From Crocinitomicaceae bacterium (GTDB lineage Bacteria; Bacteroidota; Bacteroidia; Flavobacteriales_D; Crocinitomicaceae), in assembly GCA_029238665.1 (NCBI GenBank), contig JAQWFQ010000011.1, forward strand, positions 29,978-93,977: a stretch of 64,000 nucleotides of DNA, written 5' to 3'. A model generated the notes under the pieces. The model did not search any database and was not told the origin of the DNA. It worked only from the letters and a program-made list of their open reading frames with translations. The position numbers and the translations under genes were made by a program. Every line of letters starts with the position of its first letter. Position 1 is the stretch's first letter. This document shows, in pieces, positions 53,380 through 62,871 of this stretch.

Positions 53380-54342
53380 ATGAAAAGAATTTTATCAGTA
53401 GTATTAGTCTTATTTGGACTACAAACACAAGCACAATTAGTATCACCATGTGATTCAATAGATATAGTTGGCTCACAATCACAATTGTCAATGGAAGTTA
53501 TGAGTGGTGTTAATATGTACTCACCCTTATATATGGTAACCACAACATCGTCTGGGTATGTTTTAGGAGAAGATAGTTTATCATGGACTCATTATGCTTA
53601 TCCAGGTATGGCAATAGGAACAGATACTATTACAACTTGTATATCCTATGCTTATGGTGTTGACACTTTAACTTGTTGTACGATGTTTTATTGGAATCCA
53701 ACAACTAGCTTGTGGGGTCCCCTATCAGGTCCATCAACTCAATGTGATGCTAGTTTTACTGTGTCTCAAGAAATGGTTTTTGATTCTTTAAATCCAAACG
53801 CTGGAGTGGTTCCTGTTCCAAATTCATTAATTGTAACGAATACGTCTAATGGAAATGGGCTTACTTATTCTTGGGATTTAGGAGATGGAAATACAGCAAC
53901 AGGCTTTACAGTATCACATACTTATGCAACCTCAGGTCCATTTAATCTTTGTTTAACTGTTTCTGATTCGACAGGTTGTTCAGATGTTTTTTGTGATTCA
54001 ATAGGTGTAAATAGCGCTGGTTTAAGTATTGGAAAGCAAGCAGGGTTCTCGATCAATATGATAGGTATTATGGGGATATCTAATCTTGAAGTTGATTATA
54101 TGTTTAATTTATATCCAAATCCAACTGTTGGCTATGTTAACGTTGAGGTTGGAGCGTTGTCAGAAATAGCGAGCCTTTCAGTTTTAGACCTTACAGGAAG
54201 AGTTGTATATTCAGAATTTATTGAGTCATCATCTTCAAGTCAATTGGTTACAATTGATTTAACGACTATTCCAACAGGAATTTATCAGGTGAGTTTAGAT
54301 ACCCGAGAAGGATTATTAAATAAACGTTTAATTGTGAAATAA
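53380..54342 (+). CDS. secreted PKD-domain protein with T9SS C-terminal sorting domain
   Basis: 320 aa. Signal peptide ends LQTQAQ. The N-terminal part (about 20-120) is a Cys-containing beta-rich region with no family recognised. A PKD domain follows at about 125-215 (LTYSWDLGDGNTATGFTVSH, GPFNLCLTVSDSTGCSD), and a type A sorting domain from about 243 (LYPNPTVGYVNVEV, IPTGIYQVSLD, KRLIVK). Likely surface-attached or released. Preceded by an (AAAT)5 repeat, followed by a terminator; monocistronic. Confidence 0.85.
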   Translation: MKRILSVVLVLFGLQTQAQLVSPCDSIDIVGSQSQLSMEVMSGVNMYSPLYMVTTTSSGYVLGEDSLSWTHYAYPGMAIGTDTITTCISYAYGVDTLTCCTMFYWNPTTSLWGPLSGPSTQCDASFTVSQEMVFDSLNPNAGVVPVPNSLIVTNTSNGNGLTYSWDLGDGNTATGFTVSHTYATSGPFNLCLTVSDSTGCSDVFCDSIGVNSAGLSIGKQAGFSINMIGIMGISNLEVDYMFNLYPNPTVGYVNVEVGALSEIASLSVLDLTGRVVYSEFIESSSSSQLVTIDLTTIPTGIYQVSLDTREGLLNKRLIVK

Positions 54343-54366
54343 ATATTTTTAATATTTAGTTAGTGG

Positions 54367-54406
54367 AAGTCCAGTGCTCTAGTTTGAGTGTTGGACTTTT
54401 TTTTTG
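54367..54406 (+). terminator. terminator after the PKD/T9SS gene
   Basis: AGTCCA pairs with TGGACT, extended by wobble pairs GTGCTC/GAGTGT, then nine T. Confidence 0.75.
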
Positions 54407-54491
54407 AAAAAAACGATCAAATTGTTAATAGTTTGTACGGTATTTAAGTTCTTTTTTTCGCTAATTTTATTGGTTAGAACTCAGCACTGCT

Positions 54492-57400
54492 ATGTATATT
54501 ATTTTTGATACTGAAACAACCGGATTACCAAGAGATTGGAATGCGCCAATTACGGATACAGATAATTGGCCACGTGTTGTCCAGATCGCATGGCAGTTGC
54601 ACAACGAGATGGGGGAGGTTGTGGAGTCGCGCGACTTTTTAATTGATCCAGATGGTTATAATATCCCGTATGATACTGAGCAAATTCATGGTATATCAAC
54701 TGAGCTAGCCAAAAGTCAAGGGGTTGCCTTGATTGATGTATTGAATGAATTTAATAATGCCCTGTCAAAAGCAACATTTGTTATTGGACAGAATGTACAG
54801 TTTGATTTAAATGTATGGGGCTGTGAGTACCATAGAATGGGAGTTGAGTCTCCTATGGGAAAGATGGCTGTGCTTGATACATGTACTGAGGTTACGGCTA
54901 ACTTATGCCAACTCCCAGGTGGTCGACGAGGTCGCTTTAAATTACCGTCATTAACGGAATTACATACGTTTTTATTTGACCAAGCTTTTGGTGAAGCGCA
55001 CAATGCTACAGCCGACGTTGAGGCAACAACACGCTGTTTCTTTGAGTTGATTCGAAGGGGAGTGTTTTTACCAGAACAATTACAGCAAGAAGAACGGTAT
55101 ATTGAAGATTTTCAAGCATTTAATCCTGCTCCTATAGGCCTTATTGGTTTAAAGCACTTAAACCTAAAAGAGGAAAGTGCAAAACTGATCGAGCGGGCTG
55201 AGGGCGCTGCAATATCTGACACGGATAAGTCATTGCTTTTAGAAGATTTAAACGATTTTACTTACGCCCATTTACACAACCACACACAGTTTTCAATTCT
55301 TCAGTCTACTATTGATATAAAGGGCTTGGTGAAGAAAGCTGCAGAAAATAACATGCGTGCTGTCGCAATGACTGACACGGGTAATATGATGGCTGCCTTT
55401 CACTTTGAGAGAGAGGTGGGGAATTACAATAAAGAATTAAGGGAAAAAAAGAAAGAGTCTGAAGAAACAGGCGAAGTTGTAGAAGGGGTTGAAATGACCC
55501 CGATTATTGGCTGTGAATTTAATGTTTGTAGAAATTTAAGAGATAAAACACAAAAAGACAATGGGTATCAAGTTGTTCTTTTGGCAAAGAATAAAAACGG
55601 GTATCATAACTTGATAAAATTAGCTTCAATTGCTTACACAGAAGGAATGTATTATGTTCCAAGGGTTGATAAGGCTGCAATTGAAATGTATAGTGAGGAC
55701 ATTATCGTACTTACTGGAAATCTGTATGGCGAAGTTCCAAGTTTAGTGTTAAATGTTGGTGAAACCCAGGCTGAAGAAGCGCTTGTTTGGTGGAAATCAA
55801 TTTTCAATGATGACTTGTATGTAGAGGTGATGCGTCACGGGCAAGAAAATGAAGACCGTGTTAATGAAACATTGGTTGAACTGGCCAATAAGCACGATGT
55901 GAAACTAGTTGCTTCAAACAATACATATTACCTAGATAAAACCGATGCTACTTCGCACGATGTGTTGTTGTGTGTAAGGGATAATGAGCTTGTTTCAACA
56001 CCAAAGGGACGTGGAAGAGGCTTTCGTTACGGCTTGGATAATGAAGAGTATTATTTTAAGTCGCAAGATGAAATGAAGGAATTGTTTCTTGATCTTCCGG
56101 AGGCAATTAAATCAATTGATGAGATTATTGATAAGGTTGAGCACTATGAATTGGCAAGAGAGGTTTTGCTTCCTGCTTACGATATTCCTGCTCAATTTGT
56201 TGACCCTGAAGATGAAAAGGATGGTGGTAAACGTGGAGAAAATAATTATTTAAGGCACTTAACTTATGAGGGTGCTAAAATGCGTTATGAGGAAATAACG
56301 GATGAAATTCGCGAACGATTGGATTTTGAGCTTGCAACGATAGAACGAACAGGTTATCCAGGTTACTTTCTTATTGTACAAGATTTTTGTCACGCTGCAC
56401 GTGATATGGATGTGTCTGTAGGTCCGGGGCGTGGTTCTGCGGCAGGTTCTGCAGTTGCTTATTGTACTCAGATTACGAATGTAGATCCAATAGCATACGA
56501 CTTGCTGTTTGAGCGTTTCTTGAATCCTGATCGTATTTCGATGCCTGATATTGATATTGATTTTGATGATGAAGGTCGTGGGCGTGTAATTGAATGGGTG
56601 ATTGAGAAATATGGTTCAAATCAAGTTGCTCAAATTATTACATACGGTACAATGGCGGCTAAATCTTCAGTTCGAGATACTGCAAGGGTTCTTGATTTAC
56701 CACTATCTGAAGCTGATCGTATTAGTAAATTGATTCCTGATATTTCGTTGAAAAAACTGTTCAATTTAGGTGATCCTGAATTAAGGGAAAAGTTGAAAAA
56801 TAACCAGGATGATGTTAAGCGCGCAAATGAGCTGAAGGTAATTTCAAATGGTGTTGGTTTATCTGCGCAGGTAGTTAATCAAGCTAGAGAGTTAGAAGGC
56901 TCTGTTAGAAATACAGGTATTCATGCTTGTGGTGTAATTATTACGCCAGATGATATTACCAAATTTGTTCCTGTAGCTTTAGCAAAAGATTCAGATATGT
57001 ACTGTACTCAGTACGATAATTCTGTGGCAGAAGATGCTGGCTTATTGAAGATGGATTTCTTGGGGTTAAAAACATTGACTTTAATTAAACATGCGGTCCG
57101 AAATGTAAAAGAAAGGCATGGTGTTGATTTGGTTCCCGATGATTTTCCAATTGATGATGAATTGACTTATGAGTTATTCCAACGCGGAGAAACGGTAGGG
57201 ATATTTCAATATGAATCTGCTGGAATGCAGAAGTATATGCGTGAGTTGAAACCTACAGTTTTTGCAGATTTAATTGCAATGAATGCACTGTATCGACCGG
57301 GACCATTAGAATACATTCCTTCGTTTATTAAGCGTAAGCATGGCGATGAAGAGATTGTTTACGATGTTCCTGCTTGTGAGGAATACTTGAAAGAAACATA

Positions 57401-58853
57401 CGGAATTACAGTTTACCAAGAGCAGGTAATGCTTTTGTCTCAAAAATTAGCCGGATTCTCTAAAGGTGAGGCAGATACCCTGCGTAAGGCAATGGGTAAG
57501 AAACAAAAGTATATCCTAGACAAAATGAAGCCTTCTTTTCTTGAAAGAGGAGCAGAGAACGGGCATGATGTTGAGGCGCTGGAGAAAATCTGGAAAGATT
57601 GGGAGGCATTTGCCTCTTATGCATTTAACAAGTCTCACTCTACTTGTTATGCCTGGATTGCTTATCAAACGGCATATTTAAAAGCAAATTACCCTGCAGA
57701 ATATATGGCGTCTGTGTTGAGTAATAATATGAATGACATCAAGCAGGTTACATTCTTTATGGATGAGTGTAAACGAATGGGCTTAGAGGTTCTTGGGCCA
57801 GATGTAAATGAATCTAACTATCAATTTACTGTAAATAGTAAAGGGGCTATTCGTTTTGGTTTGGCCGCTATAAAAGGTTTAGGTTCTTCGCCTGTTGAGG
57901 CTATTATTGCTGAGCGTTCTGCAAATGGAATGATGAAGAATATTTTTGACCTTGCTAAACGAATTAATTTACGGGTTTGTAGTAAAAAGGCATTTGAGAG
58001 CTTGGCATATGCGGGAGGCTTTGATTCCTTTGGTGATGTGCATAGGGCTCAATATTTTAAAGAAGATGGGAATGGTCGTTCCTTTCTTGAGAATGTGGTG
58101 CGATTTGGCTCGGGATTTCAAGACAGTGAAAATTCAAGTCAAGCTTCTTTGTTTGGTGAGGATACAGGAACGGCTTTGCCTGAGCCAATAATACCTGAGG
58201 CTGAAGAGTGGGGTAATATTTACACATTGAACAAAGAAAAAGAGGTTGTCGGTGTATTTATTTCTGGACACCCATTGGATGACTTTAAAATGGAGATTGA
58301 TGCATTTTGTTCTGGAGGAGTTGAGGTGTTAAATAACCTTGAAGAAAATCAGGGGAAAGAAGTTTTAATTGCTGCAATCATTACAGAGGGAGAGCATCGA
58401 ACAACCCGAAAAGGAGATCCATTTGGAACAATTTTAATTGAGGATTATAATGATCAGCATAAAATATTTCTTTGGCGAGAGAATTACTTGAAGTATAAAC
58501 ATTTCTTAAACCCAGGAACATTTGTTTCTATAAAAGGACGGATTGAGATCCCTCCGCGTCGTTCTGAACTGGAGTTTGTGATTCATTCAATTGATTTACT
58601 TGCTAATTTAAAAGAGACAAGGGCAAGTGGGGTGCATTTAAAAATATCTTCAAAAGCATTATCTCAAGTTATGGTTAAGGATTTATTTATGTTGTTTAAT
58701 GAGCATAAGGGAGATTCAGATGTTCGTTTTACGGTGTACGATCCATTGGACAACGTAGAAGTGCGTATGCCATCAAAAAGCGTAAAAGTGGAGCTAAATA
58801 ATACCTTGTTTAAAAAATTACAGGAATTCGATTTAGAATTTGACCTCAAATAA
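54492..58853 (+). CDS. dnaE: DNA polymerase III subunit alpha with fused N-terminal 3'-5' exonuclease
   Basis: Replicative polymerase, 1453 aa. Residues 1-200 are a DnaQ-like DEDDh exonuclease: FDTETTGLP (Asp6, Glu8), GQNVQFDLNVWGCEYHR and HNATADVEATTRC. A PHP domain starts near residue 256 (AHLHNHTQFSILQSTIDIKG). The palm carries the catalytic PDIDIDFDD (Asp686/Asp688), after VGPGRGSAAGS. The fingers include ALYRPGPLEYIPSFI and ASYAFNKSHS, and an OB-fold sits near the C-terminus (FVSIKGRIEIPP). The same fusion is usual in Flavobacteriia, so it is not a novelty. The 3' end overlaps the convergent SirB1-like gene by 21 bp; no terminator lies between them. Confidence 0.97.
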   Translation: MYIIFDTETTGLPRDWNAPITDTDNWPRVVQIAWQLHNEMGEVVESRDFLIDPDGYNIPYDTEQIHGISTELAKSQGVALIDVLNEFNNALSKATFVIGQNVQFDLNVWGCEYHRMGVESPMGKMAVLDTCTEVTANLCQLPGGRRGRFKLPSLTELHTFLFDQAFGEAHNATADVEATTRCFFELIRRGVFLPEQLQQEERYIEDFQAFNPAPIGLIGLKHLNLKEESAKLIERAEGAAISDTDKSLLLEDLNDFTYAHLHNHTQFSILQSTIDIKGLVKKAAENNMRAVAMTDTGNMMAAFHFEREVGNYNKELREKKKESEETGEVVEGVEMTPIIGCEFNVCRNLRDKTQKDNGYQVVLLAKNKNGYHNLIKLASIAYTEGMYYVPRVDKAAIEMYSEDIIVLTGNLYGEVPSLVLNVGETQAEEALVWWKSIFNDDLYVEVMRHGQENEDRVNETLVELANKHDVKLVASNNTYYLDKTDATSHDVLLCVRDNELVSTPKGRGRGFRYGLDNEEYYFKSQDEMKELFLDLPEAIKSIDEIIDKVEHYELAREVLLPAYDIPAQFVDPEDEKDGGKRGENNYLRHLTYEGAKMRYEEITDEIRERLDFELATIERTGYPGYFLIVQDFCHAARDMDVSVGPGRGSAAGSAVAYCTQITNVDPIAYDLLFERFLNPDRISMPDIDIDFDDEGRGRVIEWVIEKYGSNQVAQIITYGTMAAKSSVRDTARVLDLPLSEADRISKLIPDISLKKLFNLGDPELREKLKNNQDDVKRANELKVISNGVGLSAQVVNQARELEGSVRNTGIHACGVIITPDDITKFVPVALAKDSDMYCTQYDNSVAEDAGLLKMDFLGLKTLTLIKHAVRNVKERHGVDLVPDDFPIDDELTYELFQRGETVGIFQYESAGMQKYMRELKPTVFADLIAMNALYRPGPLEYIPSFIKRKHGDEEIVYDVPACEEYLKETYGITVYQEQVMLLSQKLAGFSKGEADTLRKAMGKKQKYILDKMKPSFLERGAENGHDVEALEKIWKDWEAFASYAFNKSHSTCYAWIAYQTAYLKANYPAEYMASVLSNNMNDIKQVTFFMDECKRMGLEVLGPDVNESNYQFTVNSKGAIRFGLAAIKGLGSSPVEAIIAERSANGMMKNIFDLAKRINLRVCSKKAFESLAYAGGFDSFGDVHRAQYFKEDGNGRSFLENVVRFGSGFQDSENSSQASLFGEDTGTALPEPIIPEAEEWGNIYTLNKEKEVVGVFISGHPLDDFKMEIDAFCSGGVEVLNNLEENQGKEVLIAAIITEGEHRTTRKGDPFGTILIEDYNDQHKIFLWRENYLKYKHFLNPGTFVSIKGRIEIPPRRSELEFVIHSIDLLANLKETRASGVHLKISSKALSQVMVKDLFMLFNEHKGDSDVRFTVYDPLDNVEVRMPSKSVKVELNNTLFKKLQEFDLEFDLK

Positions 58854-59717
58854 TTCGCGTAATTCAACCAGTTCTTTTACACGCTTTGCGCTACCAGATT
58901 GTTGGAATGATGTGATGAGGTTTGTTAGCATGCGAACGATGATTAAGGAATTTGAGCAAGGTTCGTAGTATTCGCGTGATTTAGGTTTGTTCAAACCTTT
59001 TAGAAACTCATCAATTTCAAGCTCTTCAAAAATTCCCCCTTTTGAAAAAGCATTGATATAGAATAGGGCACCGTGTTTATTTTCACTTTTAATAAGTGGG
59101 TTAATCTTGTTTTCGTCTAAGTGTATTAAAATAAAATGATTAGGAAGGTTTACCCCGTAAATTGGCATGTCTAAAGATTGTGCAATTATGGAGTAGAGTA
59201 TACATAAACTCAATGGGTTTCCCTTTCGCGTTTCAATGACTGTGTTTAGGTAGGAGTTCATTGGTGAATTGTAGTCCTTGGAGTTGCCAGAGAATTTTTC
59301 TTCACCGTAAAATATCTTATTGAATATACGAACTTTCTCAAAGGAGGTTTGTCGATGGCTCAGTTCTAGCCAGATGGTGTCACGAATACGTTTAATTTCT
59401 GACCGTATTTTTCCCTCGTCAAAATTTGGGTATTGATAACGTGCTATTAGTAGTGCACCATCAATTAATTCTTTGTTTGGTGAATCGATCCATTTTGTCA
59501 GATCATCCTTAACTGCATGGTATTGAATTTCGTGAATCAAATCTTCTACGCGCGATTGAAACAACAAGTCATAATCATCTTCTTCCCACGAAGCTTCTAA
59601 AAAAGGAATAGCAGCAGTACCATGGCTAACAAGTTCATCTTTTATATGGTTATAGATGTCTTCGTCAGGGTCATCGCAAAGGCGCATTAAGGCTTTTATG
59701 GATTTTGTAGTATTCAC
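58833..59717 (-). CDS. SirB1/transglutaminase-like family protein
   Basis: 294 aa, starting with GTG (complement of 59715-59717). The central transglutaminase-like region (Transglut_core2) reads RKGNPLSLCILYSIIAQSLD and YGVNLPNHFILIHLDENK, matching the GNP(L/I)SL...GVN.PGHF pattern of SirB1-like proteins. The N-terminal 100 residues are helical, HEAT-like (LMRLCDDPDEDIYNHIKDEL). No catalytic Cys-His-Asp triad is asserted. A TATCTTTA near-consensus -7 element ends 4 bp upstream, so the mRNA may begin at the start codon. Confidence 0.85.
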   Translation of the reverse strand: MNTTKSIKALMRLCDDPDEDIYNHIKDELVSHGTAAIPFLEASWEEDDYDLLFQSRVEDLIHEIQYHAVKDDLTKWIDSPNKELIDGALLIARYQYPNFDEGKIRSEIKRIRDTIWLELSHRQTSFEKVRIFNKIFYGEEKFSGNSKDYNSPMNSYLNTVIETRKGNPLSLCILYSIIAQSLDMPIYGVNLPNHFILIHLDENKINPLIKSENKHGALFYINAFSKGGIFEELEIDEFLKGLNKPKSREYYEPCSNSLIIVRMLTNLITSFQQSGSAKRVKELVELRELFEVKF

Positions 59718-59721
59718 ACCA

Positions 59722-59729
59722 TAAAGATA
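59722..59729 (-). promoter_or_regulatory. possible -7 element (TATCTTTA) for the SirB1-like gene
   Basis: Minus-strand TATCTTTA differs from TAnnTTTG at the last base; it would give a leaderless GTG-started message. Confidence 0.3.
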
Positions 59730-59799
59730 TATTGGTTTGATGTGTTGATGATGTGTTGAAGAAAAACTTTTTAATGGATAAATGTTAATTGCGGAAAAT

Positions 59800-59919
59800 A
59801 AAAGGTGAAAAATTGAAACCTTTTAAAGGCCTTGACGTTTATCTATGAACAAATCGATTGTTAACCCTTGTAGGTTAAGAGAGGAGAGGCTTTATATTTA
59901 AAGCCTCTTTTTTGTTTTT
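59800..59919 (+). ncRNA. candidate small RNA with intrinsic terminator
   Basis: Three stems follow one another on the plus strand. AAAAGGT/ACCTTTT is at 59800-59824 and TTAACC/GGTTAA at 59861-59878. A perfect 10-bp terminator stem, AGAGGCTTTA/TAAAGCCTCT, is at 59885-59908 with loop TATT and a T-rich tail. Both neighbouring genes are on the minus strand and the tail is T-rich only in the plus direction, so the terminator serves a plus transcript starting nearby, or read-through from dnaE a kilobase upstream. No known RNA family recognised; the 5' end is not defined. Confidence 0.4.
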
Positions 59920-59942
59920 AAGAATGCTGTTTTTTTCTTTGT

Positions 59943-60365
59943 TTACGCTGTGATTTCAAATGCGCTTATTAGGTTTAAAAAATCTTTCGGTGGTGCAATG
60001 GGACGCATTGTTTCTTTAGAAACAAAAACTAAAGTAGTAGATGAGGTTGCGATAAGTTTGTTTTGCTTGTTTGTGATTGTGTAGTTGAATATTAACCGAG
60101 CTCCTTTCAACTCAATGATTTTTGTTTGAATGGTTAGCTGGTCGTCGTATTTAGCTGGTGTTTTGTAGGTGACTTGAAAATCTGAAACAGGCAACATAAT
60201 GCCTCGGTCTTCGAGGCTTTTGTAGCTCATACCTATACTTCGGAGTGCTTCTACACGTCCAACTTCGAAGTATTGTGCGTAGTTTCCATAATAGCAATAG
60301 CCCATTTGGTCTGTTTCGCTGTATCGTACCCTCAGTGTTGTTGAATTGTTAAAATCGATTTTCAT
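59943..60365 (-). CDS. acyl-CoA thioesterase, 4-hydroxybenzoyl-CoA thioesterase/YbgC type
   Basis: 140 aa hot-dog-fold thioesterase. The active-site segment RVRYSETDQMGYCYYGNYAQYFEVGR (quoted: YSETDQMGYCYYGNYAQYFE) has the family Asp-Gln-x-Gly-x-x-(Y/H) pattern, and VTYKTPAKYDDQLTIQTKI is the typical next strand. A Tyr replaces the frequent His after the Asp loop (GYCYY against GVVHH), common in Bacteroidota. Cytosolic; substrate probably an acyl-CoA or acyl-ACP. A TAATTTTA near-consensus -7 lies just upstream on the minus strand. Confidence 0.9.
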   Translation of the reverse strand: MKIDFNNSTTLRVRYSETDQMGYCYYGNYAQYFEVGRVEALRSIGMSYKSLEDRGIMLPVSDFQVTYKTPAKYDDQLTIQTKIIELKGARLIFNYTITNKQNKLIATSSTTLVFVSKETMRPIAPPKDFLNLISAFEITA

Positions 60366-60704
60366 TGTTTATAAGTATGGGATTAAAATTAGCGATTAGA
60401 ATTATTTTTTTAAAATAAAAATAACCTTTTTTTGACAATATCCTCGTGTATTTATTTAGGTGTTTTGTGCTAGTTTTTTGTGCTTTAGCAAGTTAGCTTA
60501 TTTGTGGTGTTTTTGATTAAAAAAACATGGCTTAGTGTTAAAATTTTTAGAAGTAAAACTTTTGAGAAAATCAATAGGTAAATGATTTTTTTTTAAACTT
60601 TATTATGTAAATATTTGTAATGTCAATAACGAATGAGAATTGTTATAAAAAAGACTTAACCCTTTTTTTTTAAAATAACCACTAACACTAAATAAATTGT
60701 AACT
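60366..60704. other. 339-bp AT-rich gap upstream of dnaA
   Basis: Holds the 5' regions of the divergent thioesterase and dnaA genes. It is very AT-rich, with several T and A runs (for example near 60416, 60589 and 60663). I looked for DnaA boxes (TTATCCACA, either strand) and found none within two mismatches, and no convincing TAnnTTTG promoter for dnaA. No gene or RNA recognised. A replication origin here is possible from gene context only. Confidence 0.5.
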
Positions 60705-62135
60705 ATGAGCAAAAATCACGAGCCAGTTTGGGGGGCATGCTTAAAAGTAATAAAAGATAATATTTCTTTACAGGCTTTTAAAACATGGTTCGAACCTATT
60801 GTTGCTGTTAGGTTAGATGCAAATGTTTTAACTATACAGGTTCCATCTCATTTTTTTTATGAATGGTTGGAGGAGAATTACATTGTTCTGTTAAAAAAGG
60901 TGATACAAAAAGAACTTGGAACTGAGGGTAGGTTAGAGTACAGTATTATTATGGAAAATAACACAACAAAATCTACACCTTATACGGTTAAGTTACCTGC
61001 ATTAAATAGTAAGTCGTTAAGAAATGCCCCCGTTTCTATGCCGCTTAATGTAAGTGAAAAACAAATTCGAAATCCATTTATTATTCCAGGGTTAAAAAAG
61101 GTAAATGTAGATTCAAATTTAAACCCATCGTACTCGTTCGATAATTTTGTTGAGGGAGATTGCAATCGTTTGGCAAGAGCTTCTGGTTATGCGGTAGCGA
61201 ATAAGCCAGGAGGTACAGCATTTAATCCGCTATTGATTTATGGTGGAGTTGGATTGGGGAAAACGCACTTGGCTCATGCGATAGGGATTTCAATTAAAGA
61301 TCAGTTCCCAAACAAAACGGTTCTTTATGTTGGTTCAGAAAAGTTTGCGCACCAATTTATTGATGCAATTAAGAACCAAACTACAAATGATTTTATTCAC
61401 TTCTATCAAATGATAGATGTGTTGATTATAGATGACGTTCAGTTCTTCTCAGGAAAAGAAAAAACACAAGATGTGTTCTTCCATGTATTTAATCACTTGC
61501 ACCAAAATGGCAAGCAGATTATCTTAACGAGTGACAAGCCACCTGTAGAGATGCAGGGAATGGAGCAACGTTTACTTTCTCGATTTAAATGGGGACTATC
61601 TGCCGATTTAGGAGCTCCTGATTTAGAAACTAGAATGGCCATTCTAGAAAAGAAAATGTATGGGAATGGTATTGACCTTCCTAAGGATGTGACGGAATAT
61701 TTAGCATACTCAATCAATACGAATGTTCGTGAAATGGAAGGGGCGCTAAATACTTTGTTGGCTCAAGCTTCATTGAATAAGAAGGCAATTACATTGGAGC
61801 TCGCAAAACAGATGGTAGATAAGTTTGTGAAAAATACTGCGCGCGAAGTCTCTATCGAATACATTCAAAAAGTTGTTTGTGATTATTTCGATTTAGCACT
61901 TGAAATTCTAAAATCTAAAACAAGGAAACGAGAGGTTGTTCAAGCAAGACAAATCTCCATGTATTTCTCTAAGAAAATGACAAAGTCGTCATTGGCAAAT
62001 ATTGGAGCTCATTGTGGAGGGAAGGATCACGCAACTGTTTTACACGCGTGTAGAACAGTTACCAACCTTTCTGAAACAGATAAGCAGTTTAGAGCTTATT
62101 TGGAAGACCTAGAAAAGAAATTAACAATCCAATAG
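60705..62135 (+). CDS. dnaA: chromosomal replication initiator protein DnaA
   Basis: Origin-binding AAA+ initiator, 476 aa. Domain I is residues 1-90 (WGACLKVIKDNISLQAFKTW) and a linker follows. Domain III starts at NPSYSFDNFVEGDCNRLA, with Walker A GGVGLGKTHLAHAIG (about residue 180), Walker B DVLIIDDVQFFSGK, and sensor/box VII ILTSDKPP and RFKWGLSADL. Domain IV binds DNA through the signature CGGKDHATVLHACRTV. Length and order are normal. Followed by a UUCG-loop terminator. dnaN is not adjacent, as is common in this phylum. Confidence 0.98.
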   Translation: MSKNHEPVWGACLKVIKDNISLQAFKTWFEPIVAVRLDANVLTIQVPSHFFYEWLEENYIVLLKKVIQKELGTEGRLEYSIIMENNTTKSTPYTVKLPALNSKSLRNAPVSMPLNVSEKQIRNPFIIPGLKKVNVDSNLNPSYSFDNFVEGDCNRLARASGYAVANKPGGTAFNPLLIYGGVGLGKTHLAHAIGISIKDQFPNKTVLYVGSEKFAHQFIDAIKNQTTNDFIHFYQMIDVLIIDDVQFFSGKEKTQDVFFHVFNHLHQNGKQIILTSDKPPVEMQGMEQRLLSRFKWGLSADLGAPDLETRMAILEKKMYGNGIDLPKDVTEYLAYSINTNVREMEGALNTLLAQASLNKKAITLELAKQMVDKFVKNTAREVSIEYIQKVVCDYFDLALEILKSKTRKREVVQARQISMYFSKKMTKSSLANIGAHCGGKDHATVLHACRTVTNLSETDKQFRAYLEDLEKKLTIQ

Positions 62136-62141
62136 TACTTA

Positions 62142-62168
62142 AACCATCAGTTCGCTGATGGTTTTTTG
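62142..62168 (+). terminator. terminator after dnaA
   Basis: AACCATCAG, loop TTCG, CTGATGGTT: perfect 9-bp stem with an extra-stable tetraloop, then T residues. Confidence 0.92.
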
Positions 62169-62244
62169 TGTTAAAACGTGTTTGAATCAATAATGTACAA
62201 TGTATAGTTGTTGAATAAAATGTTGTTTAAAACCAGTTCTGTCG

Positions 62245-62859
62245 TTGATACTAAATTCTAAATACCGTACGGTTAAGAAAGAAACCGAAGGTTTGTATAA
62301 GGAGAAAGGGTCCAAGTTTATTGGTCTTGCTGTTTCTTGTTATAATGAAGAAGAAGCTAAAGTTTTTTTGGAAAATTGGAATAGGCAACACCACCAGGCT
62401 CGTCATCTGTGTTATGCGTATAAATTTGGTGTGGATGGAGCTAAGTATAGAGCAAACGATGATGGGGAGCCAAACAACTCTGCAGGACAACCTATTCTTG
62501 GACAAATAGATTCGTTTGAGCTAACGAATGTCTTGATTGGTGTTGTTCGGTACTATGGAGGTACTAAATTAGGGGTGGGTGGTTTAATTAATGCGTATCG
62601 AACTGCTGCAAAAGAAGCAATTCAAAATGGAATTATTGTTGAGTTGGAAGTCTATGATTGGGTAGATGTTCTGTTCGACTACCAAGACATGCCTCATGTT
62701 ATGAATCTATTGAAAAAACATAACCTCACACTCTCCAACAATGAGTTTGAAGAATCGTGTAAACTAACTACTTTTATGGATGTCAATAAAGCTGCAGGTA
62801 TAAAAGCAGAACTATTGAAGTATGAGAGTGTTAAGCTCATAGAAAAAGGAGTTTATTAA
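62245..62859 (+). CDS. yigZ: YigZ/IMPACT family protein
   Basis: 204 aa. The IMPACT domain (about residues 15-130) has EGLYKEKGSKFIGLAVSC, HHQARHLCYAYKFG, NDDGEPNNSAGQPILGQI and VRYYGGTKLGVGGLINAYR, the family hallmark. The small C-terminal domain is ferredoxin-like. Biochemical role unsettled; homologues are linked to translation control. No ATG is in frame upstream of the conserved start, so TTG at 62245 is used. The next gene follows after 12 bp, suggesting an operon. Confidence 0.92.
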   Translation: MILNSKYRTVKKETEGLYKEKGSKFIGLAVSCYNEEEAKVFLENWNRQHHQARHLCYAYKFGVDGAKYRANDDGEPNNSAGQPILGQIDSFELTNVLIGVVRYYGGTKLGVGGLINAYRTAAKEAIQNGIIVELEVYDWVDVLFDYQDMPHVMNLLKKHNLTLSNNEFEESCKLTTFMDVNKAAGIKAELLKYESVKLIEKGVY

Positions 62860-62871
62860 AATTAAGATAAA

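Noticed and set aside
54492..55100. Exonuclease domain fused to DnaE as a novelty
   Set aside because: The N-terminal DEDDh domain is real, but this architecture is the usual one in Flavobacteriia.
60366..60704. Replication origin upstream of dnaA
   Set aside because: The region is AT-rich and next to dnaA, but no DnaA box within two mismatches of TTATCCACA was found on either strand, and many Bacteroidota origins are not beside dnaA. Reported only as a gap; a GC-skew plot of the whole genome would decide.
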